Assembly (NCBI GenBank): GCA_001801515.1
Contig: MGXX01000065.1
Span: 27,928-81,747 of the forward strand
Length of the DNA stretch: 53,820 nucleotides
From: Gammaproteobacteria bacterium RIFCSPHIGHO2_12_FULL_38_11
Lineage (GTDB): Bacteria > Pseudomonadota > Gammaproteobacteria > Coxiellales > Coxiellaceae
Direction: 5' to 3'
Part shown: one piece after another, positions 36,434 to 45,823 of the stretch
Layout of the letters: each line of letters opens with the position of its first letter
Position numbering within the stretch: position 1 is the stretch's first letter
Position numbers and translations under genes: made by a program
The notes under the pieces: model-generated
What the model was told of the DNA's origin: nothing
Databases searched by the model: none
The model's input: the letters and a program-made list of their open reading frames with translations, nothing else

Positions 36434-38197
36434 CTATCTGCCGCGAAAAAATATTTTATCTAACTCGTTCATGGCATATTGTTTCCAAGTCGGGCGACCA
36501 TGATTACAACAACCACTGTTTTCTGTTTTTTCCATTTCGCGTAAAATAGCATTCATTTCTGGCAGCATTAATTTATGTGGTGCGCGAAATGCAGCATGAC
36601 ATGCTACAGTTGATAACACGCAATTTATTTCCGCCATCACGCGCGAACTTTTTTCTTGTGCGATTAAATCGGAAAAAACATCACGCAAAATAGTTTGCAT
36701 ATTTTTATTTTGTATTAATGCTGGAATTTCTCGAATAGCCAATTGATTTTTTCCCATTTGGTCAATGACAAACCCCATTTTTTCAAATAATTCAGCGTTA
36801 TTTTCAAATGCCTGTATTTCAGCAATAGGTAAATCTAAAATAATCGGCAGCAAAAGGGGCTGCCGAATTAATTTTGAATGATCAAAATTGGCTTTCATTT
36901 TTTCATATAAAATTCTTTCGTGGGCCGCATGCATGTCGACAACTATCATGCCTAATTTATTTTGTGCAATAATATAAATATCGTGAATTTGACCAATGGC
37001 AAAACCCATAGGGTGTTCAACTGCAGTATTCTCGTGTGCTAAATCACAATCATGCAATAAAAGAGAATGTTGCCTAATCGTTGGTATTACGCAATCGTCA
37101 GCGCTAGCAAAATATTTCCCACGTTCGTTTAGAGAATCGGGTTCTTGCTCCGTAGCTTCTGGAACTTTAGCGTTAGGATCTAAGCTGGAATGACAGGGCC
37201 GAACACTGGATAATGCTTCATGCACGCCTCGTTTGACAAAACTAAAAACGACTTGAGATTCGCGAAAACGCACTTCTTGTTTTGCTGGGTGAACATTCAC
37301 ATCAACAGTCGATGGATCTATTTCAAGAAATAATAAAAAAGCAGGGTGACGACCATGAAATAAAACATCACGATAGGCTTCACGCACAGCGTGCATAATC
37401 GTTTTATCACGCACAAAACGATTATTAACATAAATCATTTGCAAATCTGCTTGACTACGTGAATAGCGTGGTTCTGCAATCCAACCTTTTAATCGCATCG
37501 TTTGATGCGCGTATTCAATGCATAAAGCATAACGCATAAATTCAGAACCCAAAATAGTCCCTATTCGTTTTTCAATTTCCGCTACGCTATTAGCCGCTGG
37601 AACCGAAAAAATATCACGCTGATTGTGCGTAAGTTGAAATGCAACATCCATGCGACCCAATGCCAAACGGTGCATCATTGTTTCAATATGCTGAAATTCT
37701 GTGCGCTCGGTACGTAAAAATTTTCTACGTGCAGGTGTTTGATAAAATAAATTTGCTACTTCAACCGTTGTACCAACAGGATGTGCAACAGGTATCGGCG
37801 CATCAATTAATCCTTCTAAATTATTTTTAATGAAAAATCCATTGTCGCTGTTTTTTGTCGACGATATCATTTTTAATCGAGAAACAGAAGCAATGCTAGC
37901 CAACGCTTCACCTCGAAATCCAAAACTCATTACACGGGTTAAATCATCATATGAATTAATTTTACTTGTTGCATGCCGTTTTAATGCTAATGCTAAATCC
38001 TTGACATGAACGCCATGACCATTGTCCTTAATTCGAATTAAGCTTTGCCCACCATTGCTTATTTCAACCATAATTTTTGTTGCACCCGCATCTAAACTGT
38101 TCTCTATTAATTCCTTAACAACAGATGAAGGTCGTTCAATCACTTCACCCGCTGCAATTTGATTGGCGAGCAATGGGTCAAGTTCACGAATGCGCAT
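36434..38197 (-). CDS. mutL: DNA mismatch repair protein MutL
   Basis: The mismatch repair matchmaker that couples MutS to strand incision. Its 587 residues include the GHKL ATPase (ENSLDAGATKI, IKDNGHGV, FGFRGEALASI) and a C-terminal dimerisation domain. The latter has DMHAAHERILYE, close to the endonuclease motif DQHA(x)2E(x)4E, plus ACHAAFRA and CCNHGRPTW, so the protein may itself nick DNA, as MutL does in bacteria without MutH. The gene overlaps the end of amiB by 14 bases. tsaE-amiB-mutL is a common gammaproteobacterial operon. Confidence 0.96.
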   Translation of the reverse strand: MRIRELDPLLANQIAAGEVIERPSSVVKELIENSLDAGATKIMVEISNGGQSLIRIKDNGHGVHVKDLALALKRHATSKINSYDDLTRVMSFGFRGEALASIASVSRLKMISSTKNSDNGFFIKNNLEGLIDAPIPVAHPVGTTVEVANLFYQTPARRKFLRTERTEFQHIETMMHRLALGRMDVAFQLTHNQRDIFSVPAANSVAEIEKRIGTILGSEFMRYALCIEYAHQTMRLKGWIAEPRYSRSQADLQMIYVNNRFVRDKTIMHAVREAYRDVLFHGRHPAFLLFLEIDPSTVDVNVHPAKQEVRFRESQVVFSFVKRGVHEALSSVRPCHSSLDPNAKVPEATEQEPDSLNERGKYFASADDCVIPTIRQHSLLLHDCDLAHENTAVEHPMGFAIGQIHDIYIIAQNKLGMIVVDMHAAHERILYEKMKANFDHSKLIRQPLLLPIILDLPIAEIQAFENNAELFEKMGFVIDQMGKNQLAIREIPALIQNKNMQTILRDVFSDLIAQEKSSRVMAEINCVLSTVACHAAFRAPHKLMLPEMNAILREMEKTENSGCCNHGRPTWKQYAMNELDKIFFRGR

Positions 38198-39419
38198 GAT
38201 GCTTTCTCCAATAATTTACCCATGTTCCACGCGGTGGGTATTTCGAAAAATACTGATAAATACCTTGCATAATGGCACCTGCCAATTGATGCTGAAACTC
38301 TAAATTTGACAATTTATATTCTTCACGGGGATTAGATAAAAATCCCGTTTCAATTAAGAGTGAGGGAATATCAGGAGATTTCAATACGACAAATGCAGCT
38401 TGTTCTACTGTATTATGATGCAAATGCGCAATGGGCTTAACACAGCGAAGAACATTGGTTCCAATTTCCAAACTGTCACGAATTGTTGCAGATTGCGATA
38501 AATTAATTAAAACTGATTTTAATAAATGCGACTGGTCTTGTAATTGCACACCACCCATTAATTCAGATTTATTTTCACGACGAGCCAACCAACGCGCTGC
38601 TTCACTTGTTGCGCCACGTTGTGATAATGCAAAAACAGAAAAGCCATTTGCCTGTGTATTTCGCCATTTATCTGCATGAATGGCGACAAACATATCTGCC
38701 TTGTCTTGTCTGGCAATAGCCAAACGTTGACGCAAGGTTAGGTAATAGTCACTTGTTCGCGTTAATTCAGCGTGATAACCAGGTTGCCGATTAATATCAC
38801 GTTGTAATATTTCTGAAATAGACAACACAATATTTTTTTCTTTTGTACCATTAATACCTGCAGCACCCGGGTCTTTTCCACCATGACCCGGGTCGATCAC
38901 AATAATAATGCGGCGTTGATTTTTATTGTCTTGATCAAAATCAGCATCGTTGATAATTGCTTTTTTAATGTGAATTTTTTCTCTTACAGGGGGAGGCAGC
39001 AAAGGCAAAGAAGCGTGCCTTGTTTTGGGAAAAATAATCTGCAACCGTACTTGATGATGTGAATCGATAGATAAAACCCGAGTTTTTGGCTTTATCGATG
39101 AATTAAGTCCAAACACCATTCGAAACACGCCATCACGATGTGTTGCATAGCGAAAGCCATTAAGGATAGATTTTGCAGCATCAGGAAAATGCAGTTGTTG
39201 AACTGTTTTTACGTTTTTTAAATCCACAATAAATCGATTGGGAGTATGCAAGCTAAACGTACGGTATTGCGTAGATGACGATAAATAAAATGTTGCTGAT
39301 AATTGATGAGGCGTATTGTGCACGACAAGTTTGCGTAAAATAACCGTGTTTGCAAAAAGGGGGGTGGAGAGTGAAAAAATAATTACACTAAGCGCAATAA
39401 AAATGTATCGGCGTATCAT
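38184..39419 (-). CDS. amiB: N-acetylmuramoyl-L-alanine amidase
   Basis: A periplasmic zinc amidase that cleaves peptide stems from peptidoglycan to split the septum. The 411-residue protein has a signal peptide (FIALSVIIFSLSTPLFA), an AMIN domain (about residues 28-125), a linker, and an Amidase_3 catalytic domain (about 170-395) with VIDPGHGGKDPGA, FVAIHADKW and LIETGFLSN, which supply the zinc and catalytic residues. It lacks C-terminal LysM repeats. It overlaps tsaE by ATGA and mutL by 14 bases, showing tight coupling. AmiB activity is normally controlled by EnvC or NlpD, which are not in this window. Confidence 0.94.
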   Translation of the reverse strand: MIRRYIFIALSVIIFSLSTPLFANTVILRKLVVHNTPHQLSATFYLSSSTQYRTFSLHTPNRFIVDLKNVKTVQQLHFPDAAKSILNGFRYATHRDGVFRMVFGLNSSIKPKTRVLSIDSHHQVRLQIIFPKTRHASLPLLPPPVREKIHIKKAIINDADFDQDNKNQRRIIIVIDPGHGGKDPGAAGINGTKEKNIVLSISEILQRDINRQPGYHAELTRTSDYYLTLRQRLAIARQDKADMFVAIHADKWRNTQANGFSVFALSQRGATSEAARWLARRENKSELMGGVQLQDQSHLLKSVLINLSQSATIRDSLEIGTNVLRCVKPIAHLHHNTVEQAAFVVLKSPDIPSLLIETGFLSNPREEYKLSNLEFQHQLAGAIMQGIYQYFSKYPPRGTWVNYWRKHHAHS

Positions 39420-39832
39420 AAATAATCCATGGTTATATATCTTCCTACACCATTATCCGGTATTTTCAAAGTGCATAAAATATAGGGTTTGGGCAACCAG
39501 CCTTTTGCATAACTCGCCCATTCAATTAACGCTATCGTATTGGAATTAAAATAATCACGAAATCCCATTTCTTCTAATTCATACGTGCTTTTAATGCGAT
39601 ATAAATCGGCGTGTAAAATAACAGCTTCATTCACATTATAAGTTTCAATGAGTGTATAGGTTGGACTTTTTACTAAACCTTCATATCCCAAACCTTGCAA
39701 AAACCCTTGCACAAAAGTGGTTTTACCGGCGCCTAAAGGGCCTTCCAGATAAATGATGGCAGGCGCATGAATGCTTTTTGCTAATTTTTCAGCAAATTCA
39801 ACTGTTTCTTCAGGGCTTTTTAACAAAATCAT
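39416..39832 (-). CDS. tsaE: tRNA threonylcarbamoyladenosine biosynthesis ATPase TsaE
   Basis: ATPase that works with TsaB and TsaD to make t6A37 in tRNAs reading ANN codons. The start is placed at the ATG giving 138 residues; a TTG eight codons upstream would give a longer N-terminus. Walker A is EGPLGAGKTTF, the following VKSPTYTLIETY is the family switch region, HADLYR and EEMGFRDYF match the family, and IALIEWASYA is the Walker B-like strand. TsaD lies 1.5 kb away on the same strand but in a separate unit. It is divergent from queG across a 57-base gap. Confidence 0.95.
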   Translation of the reverse strand: MILLKSPEETVEFAEKLAKSIHAPAIIYLEGPLGAGKTTFVQGFLQGLGYEGLVKSPTYTLIETYNVNEAVILHADLYRIKSTYELEEMGFRDYFNSNTIALIEWASYAKGWLPKPYILCTLKIPDNGVGRYITMDYL

Positions 39833-39889
39833 TTCATTCTCTAATTTCTGATACAATGCAAGCTCTCCCAGACCGAGGTCCTATCGTCC

Positions 39890-40933
39890 ATGAATGAAAT
39901 TGATTTTACAGCGTTATGCAGCAACATCAAAGCCTGGGCGCTTGATTTGGGCTTTGCGCAAATGGGCATTACAGATTGCGATATAGGGGATGCTGACGAA
40001 CGATTGCAAGCATGGCTTGCTAAGGGATACCACGGGGCAATGCATTACATGGGAAATAATCGCGAATTAAGAAAAAATCCTGAAAAATTACATCCAGGGA
40101 CATTACGCATTATTTCAGTTCGCATGGATTATTTAATTGAAAATCACAATACACTTCAAATACTAGAAAATAGAAACAAAGCAGCCATTTCACGTTATGC
40201 ATTGGGGCGCGATTATCATAAAGTGATGCGAAAGAAATTAAATATATTAGCGAAAAAAATAAATGATATTGTTCCGCATGGTTATCGTGCCTTCACAGAC
40301 AGCGCACCTGTTTTTGAACGTAAAATAGCAGAAAAAGCAGGTATTGGATGGATCGGCAAAAATACGATGATCATGAATAAGCAAGCTGGCTCTTTCTTTT
40401 TTCTCGGTGAATTATTTACAAATTTACCACTACCGCTTGATAAACCCGTTGAAGCCCATTGCGGTTCATGCACCGCTTGCATTGATATTTGCCCGACAAA
40501 AGCCATTGTTGCGCCGTATCAAATTGATGCTAGGCGTTGTATTTCTTATTTAACAATTGAACATAAGGGCTCAATTGATCCTAAACTACGGCCTTTAATG
40601 GGCAATCGAATTTATGGCTGTGATGATTGTCAATTATTTTGTCCTTGGAATAAATTTGCAAAATTCACCCCAGAAAAAGATTTTCAACCACGTCATAATT
40701 TAAAAGATGTCGATTTAATTGAATTGTTTTCATGGAGTGAAAAGGAATTTTTAGAAAAAACAGAAGGCTCAGCCATTCGCAGAGCGGGTTATATTTCATG
40801 GTTGAGAAACATTGCGATTGCATTAGGGAACGCAGAAAAATCGGAGGCCGTGATTTCAGCCTTGAAATCACGGGAAAATCATGACTCAAACATTGTCCGA
40901 GAACATGTTGCTTGGGCGCTTTCAGTAGTATAA
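39890..40933 (+). CDS. queG: Epoxyqueuosine reductase
   Basis: Cobalamin- and iron-sulfur-dependent enzyme of the last step of queuosine formation in tRNA. The 347-residue protein has the N-terminal cobalamin-binding/active-site region (YHGAMHYM, AISRYALGRDYH, FTDSAPVFER with the conserved Asp, GWIGKN) and two [4Fe-4S] clusters in CGSCTACIDICPTKA and CDDCQLFCPW. A HEAT-like C-terminal extension ends at residue 347. The 3' end overlaps by 55 bases a convergent hypothetical gene. Confidence 0.96.
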   Translation: MNEIDFTALCSNIKAWALDLGFAQMGITDCDIGDADERLQAWLAKGYHGAMHYMGNNRELRKNPEKLHPGTLRIISVRMDYLIENHNTLQILENRNKAAISRYALGRDYHKVMRKKLNILAKKINDIVPHGYRAFTDSAPVFERKIAEKAGIGWIGKNTMIMNKQAGSFFFLGELFTNLPLPLDKPVEAHCGSCTACIDICPTKAIVAPYQIDARRCISYLTIEHKGSIDPKLRPLMGNRIYGCDDCQLFCPWNKFAKFTPEKDFQPRHNLKDVDLIELFSWSEKEFLEKTEGSAIRRAGYISWLRNIAIALGNAEKSEAVISALKSRENHDSNIVREHVAWALSVV

Positions 40934-41364
40934 GTTTGTCCTTCTGCAGCACGGTACGGATCATGTACATGGGGCGGCACTGTGTAAGGTTCTGTGTAAG
41001 GTTCTGTGTAAGGTTCTGTGTAAGGTTCTTGAAAGAATGAAAATTGTCTGGTTAGGCTGTATTGATGATACGCGTGTTCAAAAACATAAAAAATTTCCTT
41101 TTGATACGAATGATAGCCAATGGTTTTACTCAAATCAATTATTCTCGATAAAGCATCGTCATTAGCGATAGTCGCAAATGCGTATATTTTTGAGTTAAAC
41201 TGCGGTTTATAAATGCAAAGACGACGAACACAATCTTCTTTAGCAAGCATATTTAACATTCTTGTTACAGAGTCAACGGTATCCCTACGTGAAAGTTGTC
41301 CTATAAAAAGATTATCTCTTCTAAAATGACTGTTTTCTTGTGCATCTTCAGTAAAGCGGGACAT
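40879..41364 (-). CDS. Hypothetical protein with a Pro-Tyr-Thr-Glu repeat tail
   Basis: A 161-residue protein of unknown function. The N-terminal 110 residues look like a folded, mainly helical domain (LSRRDTVDSVTRMLNMLAKE, SRIIDLSKTIGYHSYQKEIF). They are followed by four EPYT units and a polar tail. The ATG at 41364 has GAGGAG seven bases upstream, a strong argument that the gene is real; a longer frame would run into tsaD. Its last 55 bases overlap the end of queG on the other strand, unusual for a conserved gene. No signal peptide or membrane helix. The proline-rich, Tyr/Thr-rich tail could be an interaction motif. It lies directly after tsaD. Confidence 0.65.
   Translation of the reverse strand: MSRFTEDAQENSHFRRDNLFIGQLSRRDTVDSVTRMLNMLAKEDCVRRLCIYKPQFNSKIYAFATIANDDALSRIIDLSKTIGYHSYQKEIFYVFEHAYHQYSLTRQFSFFQEPYTEPYTEPYTEPYTVPPHVHDPYRAAEGQTYTTESAQATCSRTMFES
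40981..41028 (-). repeat. Four exact 12-bp tandem repeats
   Basis: The plus-strand unit TGTGTAAGGTTC is repeated four times without interruption. On the minus strand it encodes Glu-Pro-Tyr-Thr in the tail of the hypothetical protein. Because the unit is a multiple of three, slippage would change tail length without frameshift. Confidence 0.92.
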
Positions 41365-41375
41365 ATTACCACTCC

Positions 41376-42389
41376 TCAAACAGTTGAAATTAACCAACGC
41401 GCTTTCACATCCGTATTAAATGAATCATTTTTTCCTTCTGATAAACGCAAAAAACCATTATATGCGACCATTGCCGCATTGTCAGTACAAAATTCACGAC
41501 GCGGAAAAAATATTTTAATGCCCCGCTTTATTAATTTATGCGCGTGATCACGCAGTTTTTCATTCGCAGAAACACCCCCTGCAATTACCAATTGATCGCT
41601 TTGCATTTCTGCTAATGCCCGTTCAGATTTTTTCATAAGCGTTTCAATAACGGCGTCCTCAAATGAACAGGCAATATCTGCTTTTGTTTGATCAGTTTTA
41701 TCAGATTGCGCAAATGCCTGCATAGCGGCTGTTTTTAATCCACTGAAACTAAAGGCTAAACCAGGACGATTTAACATGGGTCGCGGAAAATGAAATCGTT
41801 TTGCATTTCCCTGTAATGCCAATTTTGCCAGTGCTGGACCACCTGGGTAACCCAAGTCAATTAATTTCGCGGTTTTATCAAATGCTTCACCAGCCGCATC
41901 ATCCAATGATTCACCCAAAACACGATAATCACCGTATTTTTCGGCATAAAGTAACATTGTATGGCCACCAGAAACCAAAAGTGTAACAAAAGGATAGGTT
42001 GGTTTTTCTTTTTCTAACATCACGGCCATGATATGCGATTCTAAATGGTGCACACCGATTGAGGGTACTTGCCATGCAAACGCTAAACTTTTTGCAAGTG
42101 AAGCACCCACCATTAAGGCGCCGATTAATCCAGGACCACGCGTATAAGCAACACCCGTGATATCTTTTTTTGATAAATTCAATTGATTTAGTAATTGCTG
42201 TATTAAAGGTAATAATTTTTGAATATGATCGCGTGATGCTAGCTCAGGAACAACGCCACCGTATTGTTTGTGCAAATCCATTTGCGTATGAACTAATTGA
42301 CCAAGCAAGCCTGCTTTTTCATCATAAATAGCCACAGCTGTTTCATCACAGGATGTTTCGATTCCTAGAATGCGCATAAATTTTGCCAC
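41376..42389 (-). CDS. tsaD: tRNA N6-threonylcarbamoyladenosine transferase TsaD
   Basis: The catalytic Kae1/TsaD subunit that transfers threonylcarbamoyl to A37 of ANN-decoding tRNAs. Length is 337 residues as expected. The ASKHA-type ATP/metal site is visible: ETSCDET at the N-terminus, the metal ligands in VHHLESHIMAV, LVSGGHTMLLY, FDKTAKLIDLGYPGG, and the C-terminal VIAGGVSANEKLR and FCTDNAAMVAY with the third metal ligand Asp. It works with TsaB and with TsaE encoded nearby. The stop is 11 bases from the next gene on the same strand. Confidence 0.97.
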   Translation of the reverse strand: MAKFMRILGIETSCDETAVAIYDEKAGLLGQLVHTQMDLHKQYGGVVPELASRDHIQKLLPLIQQLLNQLNLSKKDITGVAYTRGPGLIGALMVGASLAKSLAFAWQVPSIGVHHLESHIMAVMLEKEKPTYPFVTLLVSGGHTMLLYAEKYGDYRVLGESLDDAAGEAFDKTAKLIDLGYPGGPALAKLALQGNAKRFHFPRPMLNRPGLAFSFSGLKTAAMQAFAQSDKTDQTKADIACSFEDAVIETLMKKSERALAEMQSDQLVIAGGVSANEKLRDHAHKLIKRGIKIFFPRREFCTDNAAMVAYNGFLRLSEGKNDSFNTDVKARWLISTV

Positions 42390-42410
42390 AAATTATTTTA
42401 ATTGCGAGAG

Positions 42411-42440
42411 TCACACGCACCCTCCCGGGCGCGTTTCTGT
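42411..42440. repeat. Family B dispersed repeat between mdh and tsaD
   Basis: A single copy (TCACACGCACCCTCCCGGGC followed by GCGTTTCTGT) fills most of the gap between the mdh stop codon and the tsaD start. Confidence 0.75.
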
Positions 42441-42444
42441 AATG

Positions 42445-43431
42445 TTATATCAAACCCAACGCTTTGACAGCATCGCGCTCTGAACGCAATTCATTTAAAG
42501 TAGCTGCCATTTTTTCTTGGCCGTACGCATTGTGTTTCCAATCGGTGACAACAATCACTTTTCCATTTTCAGTGCGGCAAGGAAATGAAAAAATTAATCC
42601 TTTATCAACACCGTATTCACCTTCTGATGCGCTACACATCGAATATACTTTGTTTTTGGCTGTTTCATGATGCAAAGCATTTAAACCATCAATAATGGCA
42701 TTTGCCGCTGATGCTGCTGAGGACAATCCACGCGCTTCTAAAATTGCAGCACCACGTTGCGAGACAGTGGGAATAAAAAATTCTGTAAACCATTTTTCAT
42801 CATTAATAACAGAAAATGCTGATTCTCCATTAATTTTTGCATTATAAAAATCAGGGTATTGTGTTGAAGAATGATTTCCCCAAATAACCATGTCACTTAT
42901 GTTGGAAACTGAAACGCCGGCTTTTTTAGCCAATTGTGTTGTACCGCGATTTTGATCTAACATTGTCATTGCAAAAAAGCGTTCTTGTGGAATATCTTTT
43001 GCATGATGCATTGCAATCAAACAATTTGTATTACAAGGATTGCCCACAACAAATATTTTTACATCTGATGCCGCGTGATCATTAATCGCTTTTCCTTGTG
43101 TTTTAAAAATAGCACCATTGATTTTTAATAATTCAGAACGTTCCATACCTTTTTTGCGGGGAACTGATCCAACGAGGGTTGCATAATGCACATCCTTCAT
43201 TGCAACAGCAGGATCGTCAGTCATCACAATATTTTTCAATAACGGAAATGCACAATCTTCTAATTCCATTGCAACGCCTTTCAAAGCAGCCAATCCTGCT
43301 GGAATTTCTAGTAATTGCAATTCAACGGGCTGATCTGCACCAAAGGCTTGACCGGATGCAATACGAAACAACAATGCGTAGCCAATTTGGCCAGCGCCAC
43401 CCGTGATTGCGATTTTGATTGATGGTTTCAT
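42445..43431 (-). CDS. mdh: Malate dehydrogenase
   Basis: NAD-dependent oxidation of malate to oxaloacetate in the TCA cycle. The 328-residue length and the motifs [19 protein letters not shown] (NAD fold), [17 protein letters not shown] (substrate Arg loop), [10 protein letters not shown] and [12 protein letters not shown] (catalytic His) identify the type-2, cytosolic-MDH-like form found in Legionella and other proteobacteria, not the Escherichia coli type. A single gene in its context, with a gap containing no strong hairpin upstream. Confidence 0.96.
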   Translation of the reverse strand: MKPSIKIAITGGAGQIGYALLFRIASGQAFGADQPVELQLLEIPAGLAALKGVAMELEDCAFPLLKNIVMTDDPAVAMKDVHYATLVGSVPRKKGMERSELLKINGAIFKTQGKAINDHAASDVKIFVVGNPCNTNCLIAMHHAKDIPQERFFAMTMLDQNRGTTQLAKKAGVSVSNISDMVIWGNHSSTQYPDFYNAKINGESAFSVINDEKWFTEFFIPTVSQRGAAILEARGLSSAASAANAIIDGLNALHHETAKNKVYSMCSASEGEYGVDKGLIFSFPCRTENGKVIVVTDWKHNAYGQEKMAATLNELRSERDAVKALGLI

Positions 43432-43494
43432 TTTAGTTTCCTTAGTTATTTTAAAATAATTTCGGCATGATTACTTTTGCTGCGTACATGTTCT

Positions 43495-44310
43495 TTATGA
43501 AACACTTATTGCTTGCAATAAATCCAAATAACGCTGACATTGCGCATTATCCCCCATCGTCATAAACGATGAATTCAATAGGGATTCCTTGGCGTTATAT
43601 TGCAGCGGCTTGCCTTGAAAATCAACCACTGATCCACCTGCCGCTTCTACAATACACTGACCCGCTGCTGTATCCCACTCACTTGTCGGCCCGAAACGAA
43701 CATACAAATCGTCTTTGCCGCAAGCCACCAAGCCAAACTTGAGCGCGCTATTCATCGGTGTTATCACAACGTTTTTAAATTTTTTCTCCAGTGCTTTTTT
43801 ATATTGCCTTGCGCGATCGGTATGGCCGCATAAAAATCGTAAAGGGCGCAAATTATTTTTTGATGTTGTTATTGCTTGCGTCGTATTATTTGCATCAATT
43901 AAAAACGCACCATTATTTTTTACACCATAATAACAAATTTTTTCAACGGGCGAATAAATAACACCTAAAGCAGCTTCGTGATTTTCAATCAAGGCAATAT
44001 TCACACAAAACTCAGGGCTATGATTAATAAATCCACGCGTGCCATCAAGCGGGTCAATTAGCCAATAGCGTTCCCATTTTTTTCGCACTGAAAAATCAGG
44101 AATGTTATTTTCTTCGGATAAGACAGGTATCTCTGAATTTAATTTTATTAATTGTTCAGTAATATATTTATTTGATGCCATATCGGCTTGCGTTACAGGA
44201 GAATGATCAGATTTTATTTTTATGCTATGCGAAAAACCACTGTGAAAATGGGATAATAATATTTCGCCGGCATGGGTGGCGATGCTGATTGCTTGAGGTA
44301 AATAATTCAA
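43495..44310 (-). CDS. cysQ: 3'(2'),5'-bisphosphate nucleotidase CysQ
   Basis: Inositol-monophosphatase-superfamily enzyme that removes 3'-phosphoadenosine 5'-phosphate, the by-product of sulfate assimilation and 4'-phosphopantetheine transfer. Length is 271 residues. Metal-binding motifs are VLSEEN, WLIDPLDGTRGF and the C-terminal EWDTAAGQCIVEAAGG. Divalent cations bind to the DPLDGT aspartates. It is in line with nudE on the same strand, but a 70-base gap with a family A repeat separates them. Confidence 0.93.
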   Translation of the reverse strand: MNYLPQAISIATHAGEILLSHFHSGFSHSIKIKSDHSPVTQADMASNKYITEQLIKLNSEIPVLSEENNIPDFSVRKKWERYWLIDPLDGTRGFINHSPEFCVNIALIENHEAALGVIYSPVEKICYYGVKNNGAFLIDANNTTQAITTSKNNLRPLRFLCGHTDRARQYKKALEKKFKNVVITPMNSALKFGLVACGKDDLYVRFGPTSEWDTAAGQCIVEAAGGSVVDFQGKPLQYNAKESLLNSSFMTMGDNAQCQRYLDLLQAISVS

Positions 44311-44340
44311 TAGAAGCTCCGTGTGTAATTCATTCTAAAA

Positions 44341-44383
44341 TTGCTGGCGCAAAACAGACCCCCTTTTTCAAAGGGGGTGATCA
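44341..44383. repeat. Family A dispersed repeat (C5TTTTTCAAAG5) after nudE
   Basis: Contains TTGCTGGCGCAAAACAGACC then CCCTTTTTCAAAGGGGGTGA, an inverted repeat around TTTTTCAAA. It ends on the nudE stop codon, which appears to come from the repeat's TGATCA end. Related copies are at 46565-46629 and 48193-48239. Confidence 0.85.
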
Positions 44384-44923
44384 CTTTCGAGATATACGTT
44401 CTAACAATAACAATGCAGCAACACTACGCGATTCATGAAATTCAGGATGCGCCAATAATGCATCGATATTATTTAATTTCCAGGGAATGACTGCCATAGG
44501 CTCAGGTTCATCACCCTCTAATTTTTTGGGGTATAAATCTTTTGCCAAGACAATATCCATTTCTGAATTAAAATAAGCAGGGGATAAACTCCATTTTGCC
44601 AGATGAATTAATTCATTTGCGCCGTAGCCCACTTCTTCCATTAATTCACGATTCGCTGATTCTAAAGGTTTTTCACCTTCATCCATCGCCCCTTTGGGAA
44701 AACCCAAAAAATAATTTCCACTGCTGGCTGCATATTCACGAATTAATAAAAATGTTTCATTATCTAACATCGGTATAATCATAACCGCACCAGATGATCG
44801 ACCTGTGATAATTTCAAAGGGTTGTTCAATGCCATTTGAAAAGCGCATTAACGATTCTTCAATTGTGAAAATGCGGGTTTTGGCGATTATCTTTTTATTC
44901 AGTAAAGTGGGGAATTTTGACAT
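44381..44923 (-). CDS. nudE: ADP compounds hydrolase NudE
   Basis: Nudix hydrolase that splits ADP-ribose, Ap3A and NADH in the cytoplasm. The 180-residue protein has the full Nudix box GFPKGAMDEGEKPLESANRELMEEVGYG-like core (residues about 95-120; catalytic Glu pair in RELMEEVG). The flanking SSGAVMIIPM and LLIREYAAS and the SPAYFNSEMDIVLAKDL stretch fit NudE. The stop codon lies in a family A palindromic repeat. Confidence 0.92.
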   Translation of the reverse strand: MSKFPTLLNKKIIAKTRIFTIEESLMRFSNGIEQPFEIITGRSSGAVMIIPMLDNETFLLIREYAASSGNYFLGFPKGAMDEGEKPLESANRELMEEVGYGANELIHLAKWSLSPAYFNSEMDIVLAKDLYPKKLEGDEPEPMAVIPWKLNNIDALLAHPEFHESRSVAALLLLERISRK

Positions 44924-44949
44924 AAATCACCTTTAGAAATATTAATCCA

Positions 44950-45016
44950 AGTCCAAATGCGTGCTTTGTCGCTTCCACTCGCTAACGCTCGGGGCTCTGA
45001 GGGGGCTCTGAGCTGA
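44950..45016. repeat. Family C dispersed repeat after the L,D-transpeptidase gene
   Basis: Contains GCTTCCACTCGCTAACGCTC followed by a duplicated GGGGCTCTGAG end, related to the copies at 18506-18560 and 49761-49818. It sits between the transpeptidase stop and nudE. Confidence 0.8.
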
Positions 45017-45025
45017 CTATATACA

Positions 45026-45769
45026 TTATTGCCGAACAATTATTTCCATGCCTTTTGTTGCAAAACGTTCATAAAGCCATTGTGCATCGGCATAAAATAA
45101 TCGAACACAGCCGGCACTTCGATTAATAAAACCAGATAAAGTTGAACCGTGAATTGCACTGCCACGATGAAAAAATAAACAATAAGGCATCGGTGCACCA
45201 CCATGTGTTTCTAAGGGATATTCATTCGAAACGCAATTTTTTCCTTCAATTCGAAAAATTCTAAAATCACCCGTTGTCGTAGCACATGATTCATTATTGG
45301 CAGGACATTTATCAGCACCACTATTAACAGGGCCCCAATACAGCAATTTTCCCTCTGCGTCATAAGCACCAAAAGCAAATAAATGCAAATTCACCAGTAA
45401 TAATTTTTTGCCGTGGGTGTTCATTTGATTCGGTAAAGGCGACATGTCCATGTAAGTTGTTTTTGAAAAATCTTTTGGTACAACAATCCAACTGCGATAC
45501 ATTAACGAAACATTTGTGCGATTCAAACGCATTACTTCTTCTCGCTGCTGATAGTTAGGAAACAGCTTATACCAATGGTCATTTTTTTTTACCATGCGAC
45601 AGGTGTATAAAGGCGAACTACACAATGTTTGGCCGTAATTCGTAGCGCTGGCAACAAGCTCTTGCGACGCATATACTTTTGGCGCAATTTCAAAACCAGC
45701 ATCATCAGCTATTGCAGCAGCGATTGGAATAATGAGTAGTGATAAAAAAATAATGATATAGTTGCGCAA
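45026..45769 (-). CDS. L,D-transpeptidase (YkuD domain), EnhA-like
   Basis: A 247-residue secreted protein with a signal peptide (IIIFLSLLIIPIAAAIA, cleavage near residue 21). The C-terminal YkuD domain has IHGSTLSGFINRSAGCVRL, with catalytic His and Cys, typical of enzymes that form 3-3 peptidoglycan cross-links or attach outer-membrane proteins. The upstream part with paired Cys residues (CSSPLYTC) resembles Legionella enhanced-entry protein EnhA, which also carries this domain. It would act in the periplasm. It is divergent from hemW with a 54-base gap. Confidence 0.9.
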   Translation of the reverse strand: MRNYIIIFLSLLIIPIAAAIADDAGFEIAPKVYASQELVASATNYGQTLCSSPLYTCRMVKKNDHWYKLFPNYQQREEVMRLNRTNVSLMYRSWIVVPKDFSKTTYMDMSPLPNQMNTHGKKLLLVNLHLFAFGAYDAEGKLLYWGPVNSGADKCPANNESCATTTGDFRIFRIEGKNCVSNEYPLETHGGAPMPYCLFFHRGSAIHGSTLSGFINRSAGCVRLFYADAQWLYERFATKGMEIIVRQ

Positions 45770-45823
45770 AAGAAAAGCCCTATGTTTTTTTCGCCATTAT
45801 AACGAATATGCCATGAGAGTCAC

